From Lentisphaerota bacterium (GTDB taxonomy: Bacteria; Verrucomicrobiota; Lentisphaeria; Oligosphaerales; JABHEG01), in assembly GCA_018676675.1 (NCBI GenBank), contig JABHEG010000061.1, positions 1-36,816 of the forward strand: a stretch of DNA of 36,816 nt, written 5' to 3'. This document shows, piece by piece, positions 26,501-33,301 of the stretch (its first letter is position 1; every line of letters begins with the position of its first letter). The notes under the pieces are model-generated. The model was not told the origin of the DNA and did no database searches. It saw nothing but the letters and a program-made list of their open reading frames with translations. The position numbers and the translations under genes are program-made.

Positions 26501-27071
26501 GCGGAAAGGGCACACCGACCGTGCACGGAATCCCTCTCAACGTCGCCTTCGTATCATTGGGGATGCGCAAACGCACGCGTCCGGAGCGTGGAACAGTGGC
26601 GGCTGGGCGCACTCGGAAATTCGCTGTCGCCATGCCTTTGACCTTCCCGGCGGATGTCCATGAGACGCTCAGCGAGCCGCCTTTGCCCGCCAGTTTGGCC
26701 GGGAAGCGCATCGACAGGAAGATCTGAGGCCCTGGGATTGGTCGGATGTCCTCCCGGGCCAGCTGCTTTCCGGTCGTGTCGCATAGCGTCACCTGCAGCG
26801 AGTGGGCGGGGCGACCAACGCCCTCGCCGTTGATCTGGACGATCGCGTCGATGTGTCTGTCTTCGGCGGGATAGCTGCTGCGCGAGAGCAGGAGCGCCAC
26901 GGGGGCTTCCCCAAAGGCGTAGTGCAGCGGCTCCGTGATCGGCTGCACGCCCATCAGGCAAGGGGCACGCGTGACGGGTGACTGGGCGCCGCATGTCAGG
27001 CCAAGCCAGAACATCAGTGCCATGGCCCGACACAGCACCGAAGGCGCGCGGCGATGAACGGAGACAGCCAT
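23511..27071 (-). CDS. Secreted PcRGLX/YetA-like protein (PL26-type exo-rhamnogalacturonan lyase family)
   Basis: 1186 residues; ATG at 27071 with GGAAAGG 7 nt upstream and a signal peptide (CRAMALMFWLGLTCGAQS). After an N-terminal beta domain, residues about 165-280 carry LRIPNDTKATLRGIPCTVGV, PFPRGALWDAAHVRL and FGSIRWLQCDFACD, the signature of the N-terminal RIFT-barrel of PcRGLX/YetA proteins. The centre (about 590-900) is helical and toroid-like: LYRAFRKAHQGWPYTWIPYA, MRGQWYRGGMPWVGSNRGRP, GYSNEVEYLWRCYHLTGYK. The C-terminal part is beta-rich. Characterised relatives cleave rhamnogalacturonan I exolytically, but the family is broad, so the substrate here is inferred only. The second copy of the structured repeat lies 69 nt upstream of its start. 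Confidence 0.8.
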   Translation of the reverse strand: MAVSVHRRAPSVLCRAMALMFWLGLTCGAQSPVTRAPCLMGVQPITEPLHYAFGEAPVALLLSRSSYPAEDRHIDAIVQINGEGVGRPAHSLQVTLCDTTGKQLAREDIRPIPGPQIFLSMRFPAKLAGKGGSLSVSWTSAGKVKGMATANFRVRPAATVPRSGRVRLRIPNDTKATLRGIPCTVGVPFPRGALWDAAHVRLADGSGQAVPLQARVTGKWSRFGSIRWLQCDFACDVVGNPVTLWLVYGTDPRTSGNDIAPTAQLEQPPSGPAAVGPFLRHLTPEAQRGAFIEGEGGKRFSMTPEGDGLSIDEDGPCKRLLSSQGWYESTDGETFCRFVTRYVVFRDSPVLRIFHTWIFTGDGNSERIRDMGWRFPLVNAGEPRGFLTGSGANARWAKGQHLVQYDHSEFEITGDAGATVGERAPGAVASRTGDATVLVGIKHFWQNYPRELEFDGDTMVFHEWPRHGKPQGHAIDNTNKLRLWFCHEGELLDFRLPDVYTQAPIVTGLRHETYWRKNTPEDINAQGISKTSEIWVVSLDAEVSPQAASRAHEGLNRGTLQAVVDPAWLAATGAFGAIHHRDLAKYPEDERVYELHALAPMIWAERSQIYGKWVWGNMLWTPNIFTGGGGLYRAFRKAHQGWPYTWIPYARSGDARFLAFAEAATRTMTDVCYSHYSDAKTDNRMRGQWYRGGMPWVGSNRGRPGRPFVPVLRGYSNEVEYLWRCYHLTGYKRALDVIQDWAHLVKKETLSTGHLVLQPGTSTGRKNTNMLKTYVDMYQETFDPWFLAAAHQVARGPDRTHLRHFWKPGPRDFQRFSGDPDFTRWYIDKYARSFSTQQDVFTTGAWAAVCPQIESAAHAYLLTKEIPFLRRVVGWLDYTRAATYDGAPAFMHGFLVRDYNPGCGPSYTAYYLRQFPEALFALERAGHRPPALPSAFHQLPATVSKIPGTKEYDWQMPTVALLKAAARELRVTVRLNRCKYAKQPFGYALSGPDGDTVSQGTVQPGEPVEIRVPPEIPAGTYRLRVSNRLSFTPTSSSKITFERQLPGLWLPVSPPDTPEVLEIPAGDTVGRGYWKSQYWFRTSAELDTLTIYFPLPSGRAAKSWARLNRISVLDASGRVVWRHQYCGVDDDGPKHVTAALEVPPEQRGKLWQVTLPGRSLGFTLDPRLPSVLATSADRWFHPDAMQ

Positions 27072-27635
27072 GGAGTCGCCTTTCCTTTTACGGACCGGTT
27101 TGATCCCGGAGTGTCGAATGCCACCAAGACCAGCAGGAAGAACGGCACTCCGTTGTTCTACGTGCCTTACTACAAACGGCGCGCTGCTGGCGACACAATG
27201 CGTTCGTAGTTAGCGACGTAGACTTCTCCGGAGTCGCGTTCGTCCGGTGAGAACACCGGACTCTTCAGTCCTTACCTTAGTGCCTGCACGAAAACCGCGT
27301 CGAACTGCACGTTGATCGCGGTGAAAAAGTGCTGTTGGCACTCAGTGTCTCCGAGACATGCCGGTGCGAGTTCGACGACCGTGACGGGGCACGCGGTCGG
27401 ACCTTCAGGGGCTCTGCTATCGACGAGCCGGGCAGATGCCACCCCGAAGGTACCGTGTAGACATATCATGCCAACGGTCTATTTCCATTGGCCAGCCGGC
27501 CCCCCGTCTTGTCTGCAAAGACCAGCAGCGACTGTGAGCCTGTTGCCGGGCAGGACTTGAAAGTCCGCCTTCCCGGAGGCATATCTCATTGGAAACGATG
27601 GACTGTCTGAGCACGCTTCAAAGGAGGATGATTCG
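27072..27635. other. 564-nt divergent spacer with structured repeat copy 2
   Basis: Holds the structured repeat (27140-27239) and an adjoining perfect hairpin GTCCGGTG (27242-27249) / CACCGGAC (27254-27261) with an AGAA loop. A 65-codon minus-strand frame at 27272-27469 ends in FFTAINVQFDAVFVQALR and could be a decayed gene tail, but there is no ribosome-binding site and a stop closes it upstream. AAGGAGG at 27621-27627 serves the next gene. Confidence 0.5.
27140..27239 (-). repeat. Structured dispersed repeat, copy 2 (upstream of 27071 gene)
   Basis: Read on the minus strand this matches copy 1 at 10490-10587, in the same block order: ACGCGACTCCGG (27228-27239), CTACGTCGCTAACTACGAAC (27202-27221), the hairpin ACTACAAACG (27169-27178) / CGTTCGTAGT (27201-27210), and 27140-27173 with the GGCAC/GTGCC hairpin. 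It has a 2-nt insertion (AG) relative to copy 1. It ends 68 nt before the ATG of the minus-strand gene at 27071, so both copies point towards a secreted-protein gene in the same sense. Confidence 0.8.
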
Positions 27636-28640
27636 ATGTCCCGAACTAGCGTTGTCACCACCTTGTTCCTCAGCGCACTGTCTTTCCTCCCACACACATA
27701 TGCCGCCGCGAACCTGGTTGGGAACGCTGGTTTCGAGGGAGCCGTAGCCGAGGGCGGAATGGCCGAGGGTTGGTACTTCTTCAAGGAAGCCGAGAGTGCC
27801 TACACCGCGACCATTGTCGACGGTGGGCGCAAGCCGGGCAAGTGCTTGAAGATCAGTGGCGACGGAGAATGGGCTGGGGCGGCCTGCGCACGACGCCCCC
27901 GGGACCGCACGAAGCGTTGCATGGGAGCGGGCTGGCTGCGGGTCAAAGGCGAAGGCACAGCGACCGTGAAGTTCGACTATTTTGATGCCGAAGGAGCGTT
28001 TCTCGGTTCCACTTTCTCCAGCCATGTCCGAGACGCCCGCGATTGGCAGATCTGCATCGTCGTGAGCGGGGCCGCAGACTACCCGGCAGCGACACAAGTC
28101 AGTGTGGCGGCCGTGCTCAACGGAAGTGGTACGGCCTGGTTCGATGATTTCGCCCTCATTCAGCGTGACCCGCTGGCGAATGAAGGCGCAACCAATCTGC
28201 TGGTCAATGGCAGCATTGAGGCCGGGGCCGGAAGCAAGCCGGCCGAGTTCTTCACCTCTACCAACGATGGAGCCGACGTGACCATGGCGTGGTCACGGAC
28301 CAAACCGCATTCGGGATTGCGTTGCCTGCACATCAAAGGGCAGGCCGATTATGCGGTGTTCGCACACAAGAACGTGGCCTTTGACCGCGGGAAGACCTAC
28401 GTGGCCTCCGGTTGGGCCAGGATTGGAGGAGGGCGAGCTGCTCTGAAGATCGACTTCTTCAAGGACGGTCAATGGCTCGGCGAAGGCGACCCGGTTGTGT
28501 TCGAGGGCGAGCAGTGGGGGCGGCAGGAATTGACCGTTGATCCCACCAAGTACCCCGAAGCAAACCGCATTGGCGTAGGGGTTGTCTTCAACGGGGACGG
28601 CGAAGCCTGGTTCGATGACCTGATGCTTGAAGTGAAGTAG
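27636..28640 (+). CDS. Secreted tandem carbohydrate-binding-like protein (two CBM4/9/22-type jelly-rolls)
   Basis: 334 residues; ATG at 27636 with AAGGAGG 8 nt upstream and a signal peptide (VVTTLFLSALSFLPHTYAA). Two homologous jelly-roll domains follow, about 25-175 and 185-334. Each starts with an NLxxNxxFE-like segment (NLVGNAGFEGA; NLLVNGSIEAG) and ends alike (VLNGSGTAWFDDFAL; VFNGDGEAWFDDLML), so the second arose by internal duplication. There is no catalytic domain, so binding of glycan or cell-wall polymer is the likely role. It is convergent with the minus-strand gene at 28665, 24 nt away. Confidence 0.8.
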   Translation: MSRTSVVTTLFLSALSFLPHTYAAANLVGNAGFEGAVAEGGMAEGWYFFKEAESAYTATIVDGGRKPGKCLKISGDGEWAGAACARRPRDRTKRCMGAGWLRVKGEGTATVKFDYFDAEGAFLGSTFSSHVRDARDWQICIVVSGAADYPAATQVSVAAVLNGSGTAWFDDFALIQRDPLANEGATNLLVNGSIEAGAGSKPAEFFTSTNDGADVTMAWSRTKPHSGLRCLHIKGQADYAVFAHKNVAFDRGKTYVASGWARIGGGRAALKIDFFKDGQWLGEGDPVVFEGEQWGRQELTVDPTKYPEANRIGVGVVFNGDGEAWFDDLMLEVK

Positions 28641-28664
28641 AGGGCGTCTCCGTGCGAAGACGGG

Positions 28665-31600
28665 CTACCGTCCCGGACTCAGACGCACCAGGCGGAATTC
28701 CTCGAAGCCGATGGGGACGGTGAGGGTTCCGTTGGTGAAGGGGACGCTTTGGAGAGTGAGGGGATTCACGGCCGATCTCGCTCCCTTGATCCCCACCTTG
28801 ACCCGAGCCTCGATGCGTTCCGGTTCGCGCCCGAAGTACGTCACGACGAGGAGATATTCATCGTCGTCCGGTCGGTGCCAGGCCGAGATGAGGACGTCGG
28901 GATTGGGGCTGGTGAAGGGGCTGGGCCTGTAGTAGGGGAGCCAGGTGCAGTCTGGGCCGCGGAATGGCTCGAACACTCGTCGGATCTGGGCGGTCTTGCG
29001 CTGCATGTCATTCCGAGCTTGAGCACCAGCCGGTCGCACACGGGCATCGTGGATCAGCATGTACGCCCAGTAGCGGGGGTGGAAGAACACGTGGTTTGGG
29101 GTGCTTCCCAGCACCTCGACGGGGATGCCCCAGGCCCGGCGGCCATAGCGCACGCGGACTTCGTCGATGCGTCCCGGGTTGAACGGTTCGTGTTCACCGG
29201 TGTAGATCACATCGCAGAATGAGGTCGTCGGGATGCACAGACAGAAGGACTCATGCACATCCACGATGCCGTCGGGTTTGTTGGTGTGCGTGACCGCATA
29301 CAGTCGCTTGAGCATCTCGCGCGTGGTAAAGATGGGATAGGTCCCGCGCCAGTTTCCGTCCTCGTCTTGGTAGCCACATCCATGGTTGCGGTTGGTGCAG
29401 AGCATGGGTTTCGTACTGCCGTCGAGGTAGATACCGTCAAGGTTGTATTCCTTCAGTGTCTTCTCGTAGGCGGCCACGAAGTAGTCGTTGTAGGGGCTGT
29501 TGGAGCACGCGCTGTCGCCGTCGTAGTTCCGAGCGTCGGTTTGGGCGGTGGGGTTGAGCCAACGGATCCGCGGCAGTGCGCCCCATTCATGGAAGTACTC
29601 GTCGTAGTCCAGATGGGCTGGGGGCAGGCACTTGTAGGTGTAGACATAGTACTGGAGGCCGGCATCGTGGGCCGATTGGACTCTGGCACGGTAGGCTTCC
29701 GGTTCCAGGCGCAGGTCCCAGCGTCCCATGTATTTGTGCCAGGCCCAGTCGAGGGCGTGGGTCAGGCCGACATCGTTGCTGGCGATATCCACCCAGTCGC
29801 GTGGCGGCTGGACGACTGCGCGGACGCCAGTCCCGTTAGTCATCGGGATGAAGGCGCAGCCGACCGTTGGCACGCCACCTGAGTCCCGTCCTGCGCAGAC
29901 GTCCGGCTGCGTTCGACCAATCTCCCCGTCAGGGCGGAACGACTCGCTGAAATGGTCGAGCAGGACGGTTGCCGCGTCCTTGATTGGTCGGGCCTGTGTG
30001 AGTTCGCTGACCGTGCGTGGTCTGCCGGATACGCGGAGTTCATCAAACAGGAAGGCGGTGCGACCGACCCAGTGATCCTGAGCTCCGATGATGAGTACTT
30101 GATCCTGGAGTGTGGCAGCTGTCTCTCCCGGGACGAGTCCCGGACGAGCCTTCCCGGCGATCTGCTTCCCGTCGATGGCGAGAGTTAGTTCCTCTCCCCA
30201 CGTCAGGGCAACGTGGTAGGCGTGTCCCGGCTCCAGGACGACATTGAGGGCGCTGAGAAGGCCGGTCGTCTGCTTCTTGCGGCGTTTGGTCTTGGGATCG
30301 GTGACCACTGCTGTGTGAGTCATGGTGAACTGCTGTTTGTGTGGTCCGTAAAAGAGGCCCAGATGCGACTTCCCCGGGAATGGTCCGTACTCGATCCCCG
30401 CGACTTGCTGCCAGACGGCTTCCGGGGCACTTCCTGCGGCTGGTGTCGGCCACGCTGGTGTGAGCCAGAGCTCGACCGATCCGTGACGGTTGTCGAACTG
30501 GCCTGCGGCAGGATAGGTCACGCGTTCCGACATGACGACGTTCTCGATCGTCCGGCGCCCGATGCCCGTTGCCAACCGCCAGTCGCGCACGTGTTCCGGA
30601 AGGGGACGTACAGGCGTTGGCATGAGCCCGAACGTGTATCGGAGTGGCGCTTTGAGCGCAGTCTGTTCGCGAATCAGCTTCAGGCGAAGGAACCGGGTCT
30701 CGCCTTCTTTGGCGATCTCGATCGCTCCCGCTGTGTTCGGCTTCCAGTACTGTGCGGACTCCGCAAACCAGCAGAGACCACGATCGTCGTCTCCGAGCCA
30801 GATTGTGGGGGTGAACACCATCTGTCGAGGAGTGTCTCCGGTCTGTCCGGCCCAGCCTCGTGAGCCGTTGCTGTCGTGCATGAGAATCGAGTGCTCAGCA
30901 CGCAGCGGGATCTCGAGTGTCATCGTGTCGACCTGAGTGTTCGTGGGGCCGGAGATGGCGATGTCGAACCGGAACATGCCGTCGTATTCGGCATGGATGT
31001 CCGCACTCAGTTCGAGTCCGTTCGCCGTGGACGACCCGTTCATGTTGACTTCGTGGCCGGCGGCCCTGGAAACACGACATTGTCCAGCGCCGAGCTCCGA
31101 ACTGCGCCCATCGCTGGTGACCTTCAGGCGCATGGGCCCGGTCAGAAGATCCTTCCCCTGGCTCGTGATCTGTTCCGGGAGCACGGACTGGCCAAACGTG
31201 ATCTCACGGCCCCAGCATCCGATGGTCGTCCCGGTGACCGTCATTGGCGTCCAGGGCGGCAGGACCTGGTCGATGATGCCGGCCTGGGAACCATGCCACC
31301 ACGGTCGCTCTCTCTTGGTCCAGGAGAGCATCTTGCTATGCACGGTTTTGCCGTCCTGCCCCAGGAGTTCTCCCCGGACGTGCCACTCACCGGGTTTGAT
31401 CGTTCCTGTTGTCAGGGGGACGACAAACTGCGCCTCGGCCCCAAGGGCTTTGGTTTCGTTGGAGACGAGAGTCTTCCCCGCGGCGTTTAGGATGGCGGCG
31501 CGAGCTACGGCACCCGCCGGCAGTCCACGCATGCCGCGTACGTCCACAATCACATTCAGAGTGTCGAATGACGGGAGCCTGTGCAAGTGGACGTCGAATG

Positions 31601-33128
31601 GCGGGAGTAGAGCAAATGGGAGCGTCCCGGAGGTCAGGACATCGCCCTCATCGTCGTTGAGTACATAGGACATCAGGTACTGCCCGGCTGCGCTCCCACC
31701 ATCGTTTTGAAGCTCGACCGGGGCGACCGTCCGGTCAACGGCATTGCTGGTCCGAGCCAGCACGGTTTGACCGTCCGAGAGGGCGAGTTGGGCCTGCCCT
31801 GGCACAGTGGTCGCGGAGAGCATCGAGATCTGACCACGTTCGAGCCCCTCGATGGCCAGCACTCGGGCTGCTGCGCCATCCGCCGAGAACACCGCCTTGC
31901 CGAAGCGATCGGGCTGGCCGTAGGAGCGATGGATCAGGGCCCATGACGCAATCTCGCTCATCTTCGGCAATTCCCGGCAGAAGTTGACCGTCCAGGTATC
32001 GCCGTCGGCCGGAGCGTCCTGCCTGAGTTCTGCCCACTCAATCGCGATCTCGCCGCTCCAGAAGCGGTCCGAATGGTGCGTCTTGAACTCCCAGTTCCCG
32101 TTCCATTCGTTTTTGCCGTTGAAACCGTCGTAGATTGTCCCGAAGCTGTTTCCTATGAACTGGTAGTGTGGTCCCTGCCCACCGGGGCGCAAGTAGATCT
32201 CTATGGCGTCATCGAGGTACACGGCGCCGTCACGAACGTGGCAGGCGGAGTCGATGAGCTGGGCATTTCTGCGGAAGGCCTGGATGCCGATGTAGAGGCG
32301 CTGAGCGTCGTAGCCCAGGAAGAACACGGTCTGCTCGGACATGGCCATCATCGTCTGGACGTTGACCAGACCGGTCACGGCCGCTGCGCTCTGCCACTCG
32401 GTCTCGCCCACTGTCCCGTCGATCTCAGGGGGGCGTTTGAGTTTTGGTATCGTGACCACGGCAGGAGTGAGGGGCACGCCGAGCTCACCGTCTCCGGCGA
32501 GGACATCCCCAAGCTGCGGGGCAGGGGGGAAGAAGGTGACGCGTTTGGCCAGGAAGTCTGACCGTGTGTGGGCCCACATTTTGATCGAGCCGACGAGAAG
32601 GTAGGAGTTCTTCGGCTCGGTTTGGCCCCATGGCCCCGTCAGGCCGAGCCACGGTTTGGAGACGATGGTCTCACCGTCGACGGTCAGAGTCAGGAAGCGC
32701 CCCCAACCGATTCGGAGTGTGTGTGTGTCGCCTTCTTTCCAGTCGGCCGGGACGGACTCGACAATCAAGTGACGGCGCGTGGCTCGGTCCCAGGCGACGA
32801 GCCCGATGGTGCGTTGGAGGCGACTGTACCAGACCGAAATCCGGTTGCCCTTGTCCACAATGAAGGTGAGGAAGGTATGCTCAGCCTTCGACGTCCCGGC
32901 CACGTCTTCGAGCTTGAGTGTCTCTTCCGCTGGGAAACGCAGCACGGCCTCGAGTTCTACTGCCCCTTCGGACATGTCAAGGTGGTCCTTGAGCCAGTAA
33001 CGCACGAGTTCCATCTCGCGCAGCTCTTTGTTGAGCTCAATGGTCTCAGGCTGGGCGGCTCGTGTCGGGAAGGTGAGAAGAGCGAGTAGTGGGACCACCC
33101 GGAGGAGAGTCTGGTGAGTGCGTGTCAT
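28665..33128 (-). CDS. Giant secreted LamG/CBM9/glycoside-hydrolase-like protein (DUF6067-like)
   Basis: 1487 residues; ATG at 33128, GAGGAG 8 nt upstream, signal peptide TLLRVVPLLALLTFPTRA. Domain order: LamG/concanavalin-like (about 50-200, with GWGRFLTLTVDGETI), CBM9-like (about 230-420, PPEIDGTVGETEWQSAAAV), a beta-rich middle (about 420-860), a second LamG-like domain (about 900-1090, HAYHVALTWGEELTLAIDGK and FLFDELRVSGRPR), then a TIM-barrel-type domain with YYVYTYKCLPP, DGIYLDG at 1231-1237 and a GEH at about 1311, and a terminal beta domain. Asp1236 in YLDG aligns with the Asp of YWDN in the paralogue at 358-3900. It is probably a cell-surface or extracellular glycosidase; substrate unknown. 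It is downstream of the beta-helix gene at 33302 on the same strand, 173 nt apart. Confidence 0.85.
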   Translation of the reverse strand: MTRTHQTLLRVVPLLALLTFPTRAAQPETIELNKELREMELVRYWLKDHLDMSEGAVELEAVLRFPAEETLKLEDVAGTSKAEHTFLTFIVDKGNRISVWYSRLQRTIGLVAWDRATRRHLIVESVPADWKEGDTHTLRIGWGRFLTLTVDGETIVSKPWLGLTGPWGQTEPKNSYLLVGSIKMWAHTRSDFLAKRVTFFPPAPQLGDVLAGDGELGVPLTPAVVTIPKLKRPPEIDGTVGETEWQSAAAVTGLVNVQTMMAMSEQTVFFLGYDAQRLYIGIQAFRRNAQLIDSACHVRDGAVYLDDAIEIYLRPGGQGPHYQFIGNSFGTIYDGFNGKNEWNGNWEFKTHHSDRFWSGEIAIEWAELRQDAPADGDTWTVNFCRELPKMSEIASWALIHRSYGQPDRFGKAVFSADGAAARVLAIEGLERGQISMLSATTVPGQAQLALSDGQTVLARTSNAVDRTVAPVELQNDGGSAAGQYLMSYVLNDDEGDVLTSGTLPFALLPPFDVHLHRLPSFDTLNVIVDVRGMRGLPAGAVARAAILNAAGKTLVSNETKALGAEAQFVVPLTTGTIKPGEWHVRGELLGQDGKTVHSKMLSWTKRERPWWHGSQAGIIDQVLPPWTPMTVTGTTIGCWGREITFGQSVLPEQITSQGKDLLTGPMRLKVTSDGRSSELGAGQCRVSRAAGHEVNMNGSSTANGLELSADIHAEYDGMFRFDIAISGPTNTQVDTMTLEIPLRAEHSILMHDSNGSRGWAGQTGDTPRQMVFTPTIWLGDDDRGLCWFAESAQYWKPNTAGAIEIAKEGETRFLRLKLIREQTALKAPLRYTFGLMPTPVRPLPEHVRDWRLATGIGRRTIENVVMSERVTYPAAGQFDNRHGSVELWLTPAWPTPAAGSAPEAVWQQVAGIEYGPFPGKSHLGLFYGPHKQQFTMTHTAVVTDPKTKRRKKQTTGLLSALNVVLEPGHAYHVALTWGEELTLAIDGKQIAGKARPGLVPGETAATLQDQVLIIGAQDHWVGRTAFLFDELRVSGRPRTVSELTQARPIKDAATVLLDHFSESFRPDGEIGRTQPDVCAGRDSGGVPTVGCAFIPMTNGTGVRAVVQPPRDWVDIASNDVGLTHALDWAWHKYMGRWDLRLEPEAYRARVQSAHDAGLQYYVYTYKCLPPAHLDYDEYFHEWGALPRIRWLNPTAQTDARNYDGDSACSNSPYNDYFVAAYEKTLKEYNLDGIYLDGSTKPMLCTNRNHGCGYQDEDGNWRGTYPIFTTREMLKRLYAVTHTNKPDGIVDVHESFCLCIPTTSFCDVIYTGEHEPFNPGRIDEVRVRYGRRAWGIPVEVLGSTPNHVFFHPRYWAYMLIHDARVRPAGAQARNDMQRKTAQIRRVFEPFRGPDCTWLPYYRPSPFTSPNPDVLISAWHRPDDDEYLLVVTYFGREPERIEARVKVGIKGARSAVNPLTLQSVPFTNGTLTVPIGFEEFRLVRLSPGR

Positions 33129-33226
33129 GGCTGGAACTCCTCGTGTGTAGGTTCAGTGCGAATCGGGGCCTGGGCTGGCCGTCTGTTCAGGCACCGGGCA
33201 CCCGCACGTTACACTCTCCGATATGA

Positions 33227-33244
33227 CTGGCGGACTCGCGCCAG
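33227..33244. terminator. Small hairpin in the 33129-33301 spacer
   Basis: CTGGCG (33227-33232) and CGCCAG (33239-33244) form a perfect 6-bp stem with loop GACTCG, about 60 nt beyond the stop of the beta-helix gene. It lacks a T-tract. It could attenuate read-through into the giant gene downstream; weak evidence. Confidence 0.3.
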
Positions 33245-33301
33245 AGGCCCCGGTCGTGTACCCACGGCGCAGAACGTCGCTTGGTTCGATTGACAGAGCG
33301 G

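Noticed and set aside
24075..26663. Long plus-strand frame of over 800 codons
   Set aside because: Antisense shadow of the PcRGLX-like gene; Arg/Val/Gly-rich composition, no motifs, no ribosome-binding site.
27272..27469. Short minus-strand frame ending FDAVFVQALR
   Set aside because: No ribosome-binding site, closed by an upstream stop, no recognisable family; at most a gene remnant.
33273..33282. TGGTTCGATTG resembling a tRNA T-loop
   Set aside because: No acceptor, D or anticodon stems can be formed around it.
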